From positions 186,001-250,000 of the forward strand of contig NZ_JAKNTA010000011.1 of NCBI RefSeq assembly GCF_022288725.1: DNA of 64,000 nt, written 5' to 3'. Origin of the DNA: Kitasatospora sp. A2-31 (GTDB taxonomy: Bacteria; Actinomycetota; Actinomycetes; Streptomycetales; Streptomycetaceae). A program made the translations under genes and the position numbers. The notes below the pieces were generated by a model. That model had not been told where the DNA came from. It did no database searches and saw only the letters and a program-made list of their open reading frames with translations. Shown here piece after piece: positions 1 to 8,929 of this stretch. Within the stretch, counting starts at the first letter, position 1, and each line of letters opens with the position of its first letter.

Positions 1-1
1 C

Positions 2-781
2 GGCCCGGTGCAGACCGTCTCCACGGGCTGCACCTCCGGACTGGACGCGATCGGCTACGCCTTCCAGGCGGTCGAGGAGGGGCGCGCCGACATCTGCATC
101 GCCGGCGCCTCCGACTCCCCGATCTCACCGATCACCGTCGCCTGTTTCGACGCCATCAAGGCCACCAGCGAGCGCAACGACGATCCGGAGCACGCCTCCC
201 GCCCGTTCGACGCCCACCGGGACGGCTTCGTGCTCGGCGAGGGCGGCGCCGTCCTGGTGCTGGAGGAGCTGGAGCACGCCCGGCGGCGCGGCGCCCGGAT
301 CTACGGCGAGATCGGCGGGTTCGCCACCTTCGGCAACGCCTACCACATGACCGGCCTCACCCAGGAGGGCCTGGAGATGTCCCGGGCGATCGACGAGGCG
401 CTCGCCCACGCCCGGGTGAACCGGACCGAGGTCGACTACGTCAACGCGCACGGCTCGGGCACCAAGCAGAACGACCGGCACGAGACGGCGGCCGTGAAGC
501 GCTCGCTCGGCGGGCACGCCTACGAGACGCCGATGAGCTCGATCAAGTCGATGGTCGGGCACTCGCTCGGCGCGATCGGCGCGATCGAGGTGGTCGCGTG
601 CACCCTCGCCCTCGCCCACGGCGTGGTGCCGCCGACCGCCAACTACGAGACTCCGGACCCGGAGTGCGACCTCGACTACGTGCCGCGCACCGCGCGCGAG
701 CTGCCGCTCCGTCACATCCTGTCGGTCGGAAGCGGATTCGGCGGATTCCAGTCCGCCGTCGTGCTGAACAGAACGGGGTGA
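2..781 (+). CDS. Type II PKS ketosynthase alpha (KS-alpha), 5' end outside window
   Basis: This is the chain-extending ketosynthase of a minimal type II polyketide synthase; with its chain length factor and ACP it condenses malonyl units into an aromatic polyketide backbone. The frame is already open at base 2, so the N-terminal part is missing. Visible are the active-site cysteine in TGCTSGLDA (codon 29-31), the histidine of NAHGSGT and the histidine of SMVGHSLG, so the retained part has all catalytic residues. The CLF gene starts 5 bases after the stop, followed by ACP, aromatase and cyclase, the order of whiE-type spore-pigment clusters. Family assignment is certain; the spore-pigment role is inferred from gene order and the two cyclases. 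Confidence 0.95.
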   Translation, partial: GPVQTVSTGCTSGLDAIGYAFQAVEEGRADICIAGASDSPISPITVACFDAIKATSERNDDPEHASRPFDAHRDGFVLGEGGAVLVLEELEHARRRGARIYGEIGGFATFGNAYHMTGLTQEGLEMSRAIDEALAHARVNRTEVDYVNAHGSGTKQNDRHETAAVKRSLGGHAYETPMSSIKSMVGHSLGAIGAIEVVACTLALAHGVVPPTANYETPDPECDLDYVPRTARELPLRHILSVGSGFGGFQSAVVLNRTG

Positions 782-786
782 TTCCC

Positions 787-1971
787 ATGACGTCACGTCA
801 ACAGGGCCGCCGGGCGGTGGTCACCGGCCTCGGCGTGGTCGCGCCGAACGGCGTCGGAGCCGACGCCTTCTGGAAGGCCACCACGCAGGGCGTGAGCGTC
901 CTCGACCGGATATCCCGGGAGGGCTGCGCGCACCTCCCGCTGCGTATCGCCGGCCAGGTACGGGACTTCGACCCGGCGTCGGTGATCGACAGCCGTTTCC
1001 TGGTACAGACCGACCGCTTCACCCACTACGCGATGGCCGCCGCCGACCTGGCGGTGGCGGACGCCGGGTTCACCCCCGACCCCGAGCAGCCCTTCGGCGT
1101 CGGCGTGGCGTCGGCGTGGTGACCGCGGCCGGCTCCGGCGGCGGGGAGTTCGGCCAGCGCGAGCTCCAGCAACTCTGGGGGAACGGACCGCAGTTCGTCG
1201 GCCCGTACCAGTCCATCGCCTGGTTCTACGCGGCCAGCACCGGCCAGGTCTCGATCCGCGGCGGCTACAAGGGCCCGTGCGGGGTGGTGGCCAGCGACGA
1301 GGCGGGCGGCCTGGACGCACTCGCCCACGCCGCCCGTGGTCTGCCAGCTCGGCTACCCCGAGCTGAGCCTCGCCGAGCAGGCCGACCGGGCCTACCTGCC
1401 GTTCTCCTCCGCGGCGGTCGGCTTCTCCCCCGCCGAGGGAGGCGCGATGCTGCTGCTGGAGGACGAGGAGTCGGCCCGCCGCCGGGGCGCCGCCGTCCGG
1501 GCCCACCTGGCCGGGCACGGCGCGACCTTCACCGGTGCCTCCCGCTGGGAGGAGTCCCGGGAGGGGCTGGCCGCGGCGATCCGGATCGCGCTCGACCAGG
1601 CCCGGATCGCCGCGGAGGACGTCGACGTGGTCTTCGCCGACGCCCTCGGCGTCCCGGCCGCCGACCGCGCCGAGGCACTCGCACTGGCCGACGCCCTCGG
1701 CCCGTACGCCGAACGCGTGCCGGTCACCGCGCCCAAGGCCGGCACCGGGCGGGCCTACTGCGGCGCGCCGCTGCTGGACACGGCCGCCGCCGTCCTGGCC
1801 ATGGAGGACGGCGTGGTGCCGCCGACCCCCAACGTCACCGAGGTCTGCCACGACCTCGCCCTGGTGACCGGCCGCGCCCGCCCGGCCGAGCTGCGCACCG
1901 CCCTGGTGCTCAGCCGCGGGCTGATGGGCTCCAACTCCGCGCTGGTGCTCCGGCGCGGCGAGCAGGCCTGA
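787..1971 (+). pseudogene. Type II PKS chain length factor (KS-beta), broken into three frames
   Basis: The chain length factor pairs with KS-alpha and sets the number of extension cycles. The ATG at 787 opens a normal N-terminus, but the frame breaks near 1107 at an 11-bp tandem duplication (1097-1118); removing one copy restores FGVGVVTAA. A second break near 1335 fuses LDALAHAAR directly to VVCQLGYPEL, losing roughly 30 residues that normally lie between them. The C-terminal frame then runs to the stop at 1971. At the position of the KS active-site cysteine the protein has glutamate (SDEAGGLDA); many CLFs have glutamine there. As written the gene cannot be translated whole; the duplication suggests an assembly fault. 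Confidence 0.9.
1097..1118. repeat. 11-bp exact tandem duplication inside the CLF gene
   Basis: The unit GCGTCGGCGTG occurs twice in direct succession (1097-1107 and 1108-1118). Eleven is not a multiple of three, and deleting one copy restores the expected CLF reading frame. Confidence 0.95.
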
Positions 1972-2041
1972 CCGCACCCCGTCTGGCCCACCCGGCTCAT
2001 CCGGCGGACCCGGTGAGCCCACCTACGGAAGGGAACATCCC

Positions 2042-2302
2042 GTGAGCAACACCCTCACCCATCCCGAACTCGCCAAGCTGATCCAGGCCCGGGCCGGCGT
2101 CGTGATCGACCCGGTGGACCTGGAGCGCCCGGGCGCCAGCTTCGACGAGTTCGGCGTGGACTCCCTCGGTCTGCTCGGCGTGGTCGGTGAACTGGAGAAC
2201 CGGCACGGCGTGAAGGTCACCAACGGCGCCGAGTCGGCCAAGACCCCGGCCGAGTTCCTGGAGCTGGTCAACTCCGCCTTCTCCGCGAAGGCCGGTGCCT
2301 GA
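2042..2302 (+). CDS. Type II PKS acyl carrier protein
   Basis: Acyl carrier protein of 86 residues that carries the growing polyketide on a 4'-phosphopantetheine arm. The attachment serine is residue 41 in FGVDSLGLLG. The GTG start at 2042 has a good ribosome site (GGAAGGG) about nine bases upstream, and the length is normal for the family. It lies between the CLF and the aromatase, and the next ATG follows the stop after one base, so the set is probably co-transcribed. Confidence 0.95.
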   Translation: MSNTLTHPELAKLIQARAGVVIDPVDLERPGASFDEFGVDSLGLLGVVGELENRHGVKVTNGAESAKTPAEFLELVNSAFSAKAGA

Positions 2303-2303
2303 G

Positions 2304-2759
2304 ATGCCCGGACACACCGACAACGAGATCGTCATCGCCGCGCCGCTCGACCTGGTCTGGGAGATCACCAACGACCTGGAGAACTGGCCGCAGCTGTTCA
2401 GCGAGTACGCCTCCGTGGAGGTGCTGGAGCGCGACGGCGACCGCGTGCGCTTCCGGCTCACCATGCACCCCGACGAGAACGGGCAGGTGTGGAGCTGGGT
2501 CTCCGAGCGCACCACCGACCGCTCCTCGCTCGCGGTGAACGCGCGCCGGGTCGAGCCCGGTCCGTTCGAGTTCATGGACATCCGCTGGGAGTACGCGGAG
2601 GTCCCGGCCGGCACCCGGATGCGCTGGGTGCAGGACTTCGCGATGAAGCCGACGGCGCCGGTGGACGACGACGGCATGGTCAACCACATCAACCGCAACT
2701 CGCGCATCCAGATGCAGCTGATCCGCGAGAAGGTCGAGAAGAAGGCCGCGGAGGTGTGA
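2304..2759 (+). CDS. SRPBCC-fold polyketide aromatase/cyclase
   Basis: Single-domain START/SRPBCC-like aromatase/cyclase of about 150 residues that would fold and aromatise the first ring of the poly-beta-ketone. Family features are HTDNEIVIAAPLDLVWEITN at the N-terminus, the MHPDE segment and the RWVQDFAMKP strand. It closely resembles the whiE ORFVI type of spore-pigment cyclase as remembered from the family. The ATG at 2304 is preferred over the in-frame GTG at 2295 because it avoids overlap with the ACP stop. The stop overlaps a GTG that may start the next cyclase. Confidence 0.92.
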   Translation: MPGHTDNEIVIAAPLDLVWEITNDLENWPQLFSEYASVEVLERDGDRVRFRLTMHPDENGQVWSWVSERTTDRSSLAVNARRVEPGPFEFMDIRWEYAEVPAGTRMRWVQDFAMKPTAPVDDDGMVNHINRNSRIQMQLIREKVEKKAAEV

Positions 2760-2764
2760 GCGCG

Positions 2765-3100
2765 ATGACCCACCGCGCACTGATCGTCGCCCGGATGAAG
2801 CCCGGGGCGGCCGACGGCATCGCCGAGGTGTTCGCCGAGTCCGACCGCGGCGAGCTGCCGCAGCTGATCGGCGTCACCGGGCGGAGCCTGTTCCAGTTCG
2901 GCGACGTCTACCTGCACCTGATCGAGGCCGACCGCCCGCCGGGCCCGGCCGTCGCCAAGGTGATCGGCCACCCGGAGTTCCGGGCGGTCAGCGACGCCCT
3001 CACCGCCTACGTCCAGGCGTACGACCCGGCGACCTGGCGGAAGCCCGAGGACGCCATGGCGCGCGAGTTCTACCGCTGGGAGCGTCCCGGCCTCAACTGA
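2765..3100 (+). CDS. TcmI-family polyketide cyclase
   Basis: Small (111 residues) cyclase of the TcmI/WhiE ORFVII family, a ferredoxin-like dimer that catalyses a late ring closure in aromatic polyketides. The start MTHRALIVARMKPGAAD, the ESDRGELP segment and RSLFQFGDVYLHL are typical. An alternative GTG at 2756 overlaps the aromatase stop (GTGA) and would add three residues. It is the last gene of the plus-strand PKS run; a strong hairpin follows at 3167. Confidence 0.92.
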   Translation: MTHRALIVARMKPGAADGIAEVFAESDRGELPQLIGVTGRSLFQFGDVYLHLIEADRPPGPAVAKVIGHPEFRAVSDALTAYVQAYDPATWRKPEDAMAREFYRWERPGLN

Positions 3101-4970
3101 CCGGGGCGGACACCGGGGCTCGGCCGGGCGGCTCCGGTCCGGGCGGCCGGCCGGACCGCGCCCGCACACGCCGGTGCCCCGCAGGATCGCCTGCGGGGCA
3201 CCGGCGTGCCGGCGTCGGGCCCGGCGGGTGCGGGCCGGCCGGCCGCGCGGGCCGTCCCCGCCGCGCCGTCCGCACAGCCCGCGACCGCCCGGGCGAGGGC
3301 CGCCGCGTGCACCCAGCAGGCTGGGGGCCGGCGTAGGCGACGGCCGGGCCGGCCGCGGGATCCACGACGGCGGCGTCGGCGACCCGGGGGTCGGCCAGCA
3401 GCGCGGCGACGGCGGGGTGGGGCGGCTGCGGCCCGGTGCCGGCGGCGCCGGCGGCGGGCTCTGCGGCGGCGGGCTCGGCTGCGGAGTGCGGGGCCGCGGA
3501 GTGCGGGGCCGCGGAGTGCGGGGCCGCGGAGTGCGGGGCCGCGGGTGCCGGCGGGGCGAGCCGGGTGCCCGGCAGCGCCGAGAGGCGGCGGTCCGGGTCG
3601 GCCGCGACGGCGGCGAGCAGCTCGGCGAAACCGGCGAGCAGTCGACCGGCCGGCTCGGCGTCGAGGGCCGCGGGGTCGTGCTGGAGCAGGCAGCGCGGCC
3701 GGGGGCCTTCCTCGACCAGCAGGGTGAGGCCGAACTTGGCCAGTCCGAGGTCGATCTCGACCGGCTCCGCCGTCAGGCCGGGCAGCGCCAGGGGCTCGGC
3801 CGGGCGGACGAGGTCACAGCTCACCGCGAGCGGCGGGGTGCCGTCCGCACCCCGGGCGGCGGCGTCGAGCCGGGCGACGACCAGGTCGAACGGGACGTGC
3901 TGGTGCTGCTGCGCGTCCAGCTGGGCCGCCCGGACACCCGCCAGGACCTCGGTGAACCGCGGGTCGCCGGAAAGGTCGGCGCGGACCGGCAGGGTGTTGA
4001 CCTGGAGGCCCACCAGGCGGCGCAGTTCGGGCCTGGCGCGGTGGCCGCCGGCGCAGCCGACGGTGAGGTCGGGCTCGCCGGTGGCGATCCGCAGGGCGGC
4101 GAAGGCCGCCGCGAGGACGACGGTGAAGAGGGTGGCGCCGTGGCGTGCGCCGAGCTGCCGCAGGCCGTCCAGGGTGGCGGCCGGGAGCGGGGCGGTGTGC
4201 AGGGCGGCCCGCCGCTCGGGGGTGCCGGGCGGTACCGGGCGCAGCAGCGGGAGCGGCCGGGTGCCGGCCAGCCGGGCGGCCCGCTCGTCGGCGGCGGCCG
4301 CCAGCTCGGCGTCCCGCTCGCGCTCCCAACGGGCGTAGTCGGCGTACTGCGGCCCGGGGTCGGGCAGGTCCGCCGGCCGGCCCTCGACCGCCGCCGCGTA
4401 CAGGGCCTGCAGGTCGGCGGTGAGGACGGGCAGGGAGCCGCCGTCGACGGCGATGTGATGGAGGGTCAGCAGCAGGGTGTGGTCCTCCGGGGCGTGCCGG
4501 AGGGCGAGCGCGCGCAGGACCGGGCCGGTGGCGAGGTCGAACGGGTGCGCCGCCTCCTCGTGCAGCAGCGCCGGGGCGTCCTGCTCGGCGGCGGGGACCA
4601 CGGCGACCGGCACCCGGACGACCGGGCCGACCTCCTGGCAGGGCCGGCCGTCCCGCTGCCCGTACCGCGTGCGGAGCACGGCGTGGCGGGCGGTGAGCGC
4701 GGTCAGTGCGGTGGCGAGGGCCTCGGGGTCGAACGGACCGCGCAGCCGGGTGGCGAGCGGGACGTGGTACCGGGCGCCGCCCTGGCCGAGGCTGTCCATC
4801 AGCCACATCCGCTGCTGGGCGTGGGAGAGCGGGGCGGGTTCGGCGCCGGCCGCGCGGGCGAGCGGCCGCGCGGTACGGGCGCGCTCGGCGCCGGAGCGGC
4901 GGCGGGCGCGGGCCAGCAGGTCGGCCTGGCGGGCGGCGCGGTCGCCGGGGTGGCCGGTGGCGGAGGTCAT
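3093..4970 (-). CDS. Stand-alone NRPS condensation domain protein, 3' end uncertain
   Basis: Peptide-bond-forming condensation domain without its own A or PCP domain. PLSHAQQRMWLMD opens the domain about 48 residues in, and the active-site motif HHIAVDG (HHxxxDG) is intact, as are YADYARWERE and the later VGLQVNTLPVR segment. The ATG at 4970 overlaps the stop of the upstream A-PCP gene (ATGA), so translation is coupled. After the C domain comes an Ala/Pro/His/Ser linker from a 15-bp repeat, then a short region resembling an A-domain C-terminal strand. No stop occurs before the 3167-3208 hairpin; the frame closes only at 3093, inside the opposing cyclase, so the true C-terminus is probably damaged here. 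Confidence 0.85.
   Translation of the reverse strand: MTSATGHPGDRAARQADLLARARRRSGAERARTARPLARAAGAEPAPLSHAQQRMWLMDSLGQGGARYHVPLATRLRGPFDPEALATALTALTARHAVLRTRYGQRDGRPCQEVGPVVRVPVAVVPAAEQDAPALLHEEAAHPFDLATGPVLRALALRHAPEDHTLLLTLHHIAVDGGSLPVLTADLQALYAAAVEGRPADLPDPGPQYADYARWERERDAELAAAADERAARLAGTRPLPLLRPVPPGTPERRAALHTAPLPAATLDGLRQLGARHGATLFTVVLAAAFAALRIATGEPDLTVGCAGGHRARPELRRLVGLQVNTLPVRADLSGDPRFTEVLAGVRAAQLDAQQHQHVPFDLVVARLDAAARGADGTPPLAVSCDLVRPAEPLALPGLTAEPVEIDLGLAKFGLTLLVEEGPRPRCLLQHDPAALDAEPAGRLLAGFAELLAAVAADPDRRLSALPGTRLAPPAPAAPHSAAPHSAAPHSAAPHSAAEPAAAEPAAGAAGTGPQPPHPAVAALLADPRVADAAVVDPAAGPAVAYAGPQPAGCTRRPSPGRSRAVRTARRGRPARPAGPHPPGPTPARRCPAGDPAGHRRVRARSGRPPGPEPPGRAPVSAPVS
3167..3208. terminator. 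Hairpin between PKS and NRPS genes
   Basis: Perfect inverted repeat with 19-bp arms (3167-3185 and 3190-3208) and a 4-base ATCG loop. It sits between the plus-strand cyclase and the converging minus-strand NRPS gene and is well placed as a bidirectional terminator. No U-run follows, as is common in high-GC actinobacteria. The minus-strand frame stays open through it. Confidence 0.85.
3481..3540. repeat. 15-bp in-frame tandem repeat, four copies
   Basis: GCGGAGTGCGGGGCC is repeated four times exactly. On the minus strand it encodes AAPHS repeats in the linker after the condensation domain. The period is a multiple of three, so it is compatible with a real flexible linker, unlike the frameshifting duplications elsewhere. 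Confidence 0.9.
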
Positions 4971-6922
4971 CGGGTCGGCTCCAGGAGGTGCGCGGCGGGC
5001 GCGGGCGCGCCCGCCCCGGTGTCGTCGGGCGCTGCGTCGTCGGGCGCTGCGTCGTCGGCCGCTGCGTCGTCGGCCGCGAGCAGGGCACGTTCGATCAGGG
5101 CGGCCTGGCCGGCCACCGTGGGGTGGTCGAGGAAGTCTCCGAGCGGGAGCTCGACGCCGAGGTCCTCGCGCAGGTCGTCGACCACCCACATGGCCAGCAG
5201 CGAGTGGCCGCCCTCGGCGAAGAAGTCCGCGTCGGGCGCGGTGACCGGACGCTCCAGGGCCCGCGACCACGCCTCGGCGACGACCTGCTGGATCGGCGTC
5301 AGGGGCGTGGCCGCCGTGGCCGGCTCGGCCTCTCGGACCGGGGCCGGTGCGGTGTCGTCCTCGGCGAGCGCCCGGCGGTCGACCTTGCCGGTCCCGGTGA
5401 GCGGCAGCGCGTCCAGGACGGTCCAGGCGGTCGGCACCAGGTGGGCCGGCAGGCGCTCGGCCAGCCGGCGGCGGAGCGCCTCGGGCGCCGGCCGGGTGCC
5501 CTCGGCCGGCACCAGGCAGGCGGTCAGCGCCGCGTCCTCCCGGCCGGCCCGGCGGACCACCACGGCGGCCTCGGCCACCTCGGGGAAGGCCCGCAGCGCG
5601 TGCTCGATCTCACCGGGCTCGATCCGGAAGCCGCGGACCTTCACCTGGTCGTCGAGGCGCCCGTGGAACTCCAGGGTGCCGTCCGGCCGCCGGACGGCGA
5701 GGTCGCCGGTGCGGTAGGCGCGGCCGATGCCGGGCAGGTCCCGGAACCGCTCGTCCGTCAGCTCCGGCCGGCCTAGATAGCCGACGGCCAGCCGGGTGCC
5801 GGCGATCCAGAGCTCGCCGCGGGTGCCGTCCGGCACCGGCGCCTGGCCGTCGTCCAGGACGTAGGTGCGAGCGCCGCCGAACGGGCGGCCGATCGGCACC
5901 GGGCCCGTGCAGTCGGCCGGCTCCACCCGGTGCAGGGTGGCGAAGGTGGTGGCCTCGGTGGGGCCGTAGCCGTTGACCAGGGTCAGCCAGGGGAACGCCC
6001 GGAGCACCGCGCCGGCGTGCTCGGCGGCCAGCGCCTCACCGCCCGCCACGACGGTGCGGAGCACGCCGAAGATCCGGGACCGGCGGGCGGCCAGCTGGTG
6101 GAAGAGCGCCGTGGTGAGGAACGCCGTGGTGACGCCGAACCGCTCGACGTCCCGGGCGAGTTCCTCGGCGGTGGGCCGCTCGGCGGGCGAGACCGCGACG
6201 GCCGCGCCGCGGGCCAGCGGCGCCCAGAGCTCGAAGGTGGCGGCGTCGAAGGTGGCGGGCGAGTGGAAGAGCATGCGGTCGCCGGGGCCGAGCATCACCG
6301 AGTCGGGTGCGGTGGCCAGATCGGCGACGGCGGCGTGCGGCACTTGGACGCCCTTCGGGCGGCCGGTGGAGCCGGAGGTGTAGTGCACCAGGGCGACCGC
6401 CTCCGGGGTGGCCGCGGGACGGTCCGCGGGGCCGGCGGCGGGCGACCCGGCGGCCGGGCCGGTCTCGGACGGGCCGGTCTCGGTCAGGACGAGGACCCGG
6501 TCGTCGGCCAGTCCGGCGTCCGCGAGCAGCGCCTTGTCGCCCAGGGTGAGCCGGACGCCGGCGTCCCCGGTCATCTCGGCGATGCGCGGGCGGGGGTAGG
6601 CGGGGTCGAGCGGGACCACCTGGCCGCCCGCCCACCAGACGGCGAGTTCGGCGACGACCAGCCGGGTCGAGCGGGCGCAGAGCAGCCCGACGGCGCTGCC
6701 CGGGCGGACGCCGCGGTGGGCCAGCTCGGCGGCCAAGCGGCTTGCCGCGTCGACGAGTTCGCGGTAGGTCAGGCTGGTGGAGCCGTCGGTCACGGCCAGC
6801 GCGTGCGGGTGCTCCTCAGCGTTCCGGGCGATCAGCTCGGGGACGGTGGCGGTGGGCGAGGCGGCGGTGGACGCGGCCGGGCGCTCCGGCGCGGAGCCGC
6901 CCAGGGGGGTGGCAGCAGTCAT
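4967..6922 (-). CDS. NRPS adenylation-PCP protein, predicted valine-type
   Basis: Two-domain NRPS protein (651 aa) that activates an amino acid as the adenylate and loads it on its own carrier. Motifs in order: A3 YTSGSTGRPKGV, FDAATFELW, NGYGPTE, YRTGD, GRLDDQVKVRGFRIE and the catalytic lysine in LTGTGKVDR; the PCP serine is in FFAEGGHSLL near residue 575. Lining up the pocket by eye gives D-A-F-F-V-G-G-T-F-K, close to the valine code D-A-F-W-I-G-G-T-F-K, so a branched aliphatic residue is the likely substrate (inference). The ATG at 6922 has a GGAAGGG site upstream; the stop overlaps the following C-domain start. The C-terminal tail is an Asp/Ala/Pro linker. Confidence 0.92.
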   Translation of the reverse strand: MTAATPLGGSAPERPAASTAASPTATVPELIARNAEEHPHALAVTDGSTSLTYRELVDAASRLAAELAHRGVRPGSAVGLLCARSTRLVVAELAVWWAGGQVVPLDPAYPRPRIAEMTGDAGVRLTLGDKALLADAGLADDRVLVLTETGPSETGPAAGSPAAGPADRPAATPEAVALVHYTSGSTGRPKGVQVPHAAVADLATAPDSVMLGPGDRMLFHSPATFDAATFELWAPLARGAAVAVSPAERPTAEELARDVERFGVTTAFLTTALFHQLAARRSRIFGVLRTVVAGGEALAAEHAGAVLRAFPWLTLVNGYGPTEATTFATLHRVEPADCTGPVPIGRPFGGARTYVLDDGQAPVPDGTRGELWIAGTRLAVGYLGRPELTDERFRDLPGIGRAYRTGDLAVRRPDGTLEFHGRLDDQVKVRGFRIEPGEIEHALRAFPEVAEAAVVVRRAGREDAALTACLVPAEGTRPAPEALRRRLAERLPAHLVPTAWTVLDALPLTGTGKVDRRALAEDDTAPAPVREAEPATAATPLTPIQQVVAEAWSRALERPVTAPDADFFAEGGHSLLAMWVVDDLREDLGVELPLGDFLDHPTVAGQAALIERALLAADDAAADDAAPDDAAPDDTGAGAPAPAAHLLEPTR

Positions 6923-7012
6923 GGGTGTCTTCCCTTCCGGGCGCCCCCGGTCGCTGCCGGGGGCGCCCTGCTACGGGGTACGGACGGGGCCTACGGGAGG
7001 GCAGCCGGGCCG

Positions 7013-8881
7013 TCAGCCGACGGCGCTGGGCAACCGCTCCTCGACCAGCCGCCCGACGGCGCGCAGGTCGGGCTGGCGCAGCAGCTGCGGGGCGCGCAGC
7101 CGGACGCCGCACTCCTCCTCCAGAGCGGCCAGCAGGCGCGCGGCGACGATCGAAGTGCCGCCCGCGTCGAGGAAGTTGTCGGCGAGTGCGAGGTCGGGCC
7201 GGCCGAGCAGCTCACGGCAGAGCCGAAGGACGGTGTGCTCGACGGGGCTCGCGTCCTCCTCCGGGGCCGCCGGGTGCGCCGGCTCCGCGGCGGCGAGCAG
7301 GGCCGCCCGGTCGACCTTGCCGTTGGCGTCCAGCGGGAAGGCCTCGACCAGCCGGACCGCCGTGGGCACGGCCTGCTCCGGCAGCCAGGGCCGGACGGCG
7401 TCCAGCAGCTCGGCGGCCGCGGGAACCTCGCCGGCCGGCGCCTCCCCGCTCGGCGCGGGCTGGACGAAGGCGACCAGCTGAACGCCTCCCGCCGGTCCGG
7501 GCCGGGCCGCCACCACGGCGCGCCGCACCCACGGGTCGCGCTCGAACGCGGCCTCGACCTCGGCGGGTTCGATCCGCACGCCGCTGACCTTGACCTGGTC
7601 GTCCAGCCGCCCCAGGAACTCCAGCACGCCGTCCTGGCGCATCAGCACCCGGTCGCCGGTGCGGTAGACCCGGTCGGCCCCCTCGATCCCGGCCGGCGCC
7701 TCGACGAAGCGCCGGGCGGTGAGCTCCGCGTCCAGGTAACCGATGGCCAAGCCCCGTCCGCCGACCAGCAGTTCGCCGGCCTGCCCGCGCGGCACCGGTC
7801 GGCCCTCCGGGTCGGCCACCAGCACCACGGCGCCGGGGATCGGCAGGCCGATCGGCGGGGCGTCGGCGCCGTGGCCGCCGCCCGGGGGCATGGTGTGGAC
7901 GCTGGTGACGACGGTGGCCTCGGCCGGGCCGTACGCGTTGTGGACGGTGGCGGCGACGTCCGGCCCGGGGGTGCGGCGCAGCCGGTCGCCGCCGATGCAG
8001 AGGTGGCGCAGGGCCAGCCCCGCCGGCCACGGGCGGTCCAGCACGGGCTCGGCGAGCGGGGTCGGCAGGACGGCGACGGTGATGCCGGCCTCGCGCCACC
8101 AGTCGGTGAGCGCGGACCGGTCCCACCGGACGGCGTCGGGGGCGACGCAGAGGGCGGCGCCCGAGGTGAGGGCGGCCCAGAGCTCCATCAGGTGCGGGTC
8201 GAAGGCGACGCCGATCAGCAGGCTGTGCCGGTCGCCGGGGCCGAGGCCGGTCAGCTGCCGGTACCACTGCAGCAGCGCGCCGAGCGCGGACTCGCCGACG
8301 GCCACGGCCTTGGGGGTGCCGGTGGAGCCGGAGGTGAGGACGGCGTAGTGGGTACCGGCCGGGGCACGGACGGCGGCCTCACCGCCCCCGGCCTCGCCGC
8401 CCCCGGCCTCGGCGGCGAAGGCGGCGACCACGGTGGCGGCGGCGTTCGCCCCCTCCGCCGGGAGCGCCAGCGGCAGCTGCTCGCCGGCCCGGTGGGCGGG
8501 CGGCAGCAGCGCCGGATCGCCGATCAGGCAGGCCGGGCGGAGCTGTTCGGCGACGGCCTGAAGCCGCCGCTCGCCGGGGCGAGGACCGAGCGGCAGGTGG
8601 ACGGCGCCGAGCCGGGCCACCGCCAGGGTGGCGGCGACCAGCGCGGCCGAGTGGTCCAGGCAGACGCCGACCAGGTCGCCGCGGCCCACCCGGTCCTTCA
8701 GGCGCTCGGCCGACTCCGTGGCGAGCCGGTCGAGTTCGGCGTAGGTCCAGCTGCGTGCGCCGTCGACCAGCGCGGGGGCGTCCGGGGTCTGGTGGACCCA
8801 GTGGGTGAAGAGGTCGAGCACCGCACCGTCCTGGTGCGGTCGGCCGTAGCCGATGCTGAGCTCGGACTGACGATCAGTCAT
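7013..8881 (-). CDS. NRPS adenylation-PCP protein, substrate unclear
   Basis: Second discrete A-PCP protein (622 aa). LTSGSTGTPKAV, FDPHLMELW, HNAYGPAEAT, YRTGD, GRLDDQVKVSGVRIE and the lysine of LDANGKVDR are present; the PCP serine is in LDAGGTSIVAA near residue 578. The hand-read pocket is D-P-M-V-C-G-A-V-V-K, which I cannot match to a known substrate. The ATG at 8881 follows a GGAGA site. It lies 48 bases after the acyl-CoA dehydrogenase stop and 90 bases before the valine-type A-PCP gene, so its loaded residue could be the dehydrogenase's substrate (inference from adjacency only). Confidence 0.9.
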   Translation of the reverse strand: MTDRQSELSIGYGRPHQDGAVLDLFTHWVHQTPDAPALVDGARSWTYAELDRLATESAERLKDRVGRGDLVGVCLDHSAALVAATLAVARLGAVHLPLGPRPGERRLQAVAEQLRPACLIGDPALLPPAHRAGEQLPLALPAEGANAAATVVAAFAAEAGGGEAGGGEAAVRAPAGTHYAVLTSGSTGTPKAVAVGESALGALLQWYRQLTGLGPGDRHSLLIGVAFDPHLMELWAALTSGAALCVAPDAVRWDRSALTDWWREAGITVAVLPTPLAEPVLDRPWPAGLALRHLCIGGDRLRRTPGPDVAATVHNAYGPAEATVVTSVHTMPPGGGHGADAPPIGLPIPGAVVLVADPEGRPVPRGQAGELLVGGRGLAIGYLDAELTARRFVEAPAGIEGADRVYRTGDRVLMRQDGVLEFLGRLDDQVKVSGVRIEPAEVEAAFERDPWVRRAVVAARPGPAGGVQLVAFVQPAPSGEAPAGEVPAAAELLDAVRPWLPEQAVPTAVRLVEAFPLDANGKVDRAALLAAAEPAHPAAPEEDASPVEHTVLRLCRELLGRPDLALADNFLDAGGTSIVAARLLAALEEECGVRLRAPQLLRQPDLRAVGRLVEERLPSAVG

Positions 8882-8929
8882 GACGGTTTCTCCGAAGGTC
8901 GCGTGGCGGTTGTCGCAGGCGGTGGCGGC

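Noticed and set aside
3481..3540. 15-bp repeat as another assembly duplication
   Set aside because: Period is a multiple of three, four clean copies in a linker region and the frame is kept; consistent with natural linker expansion.
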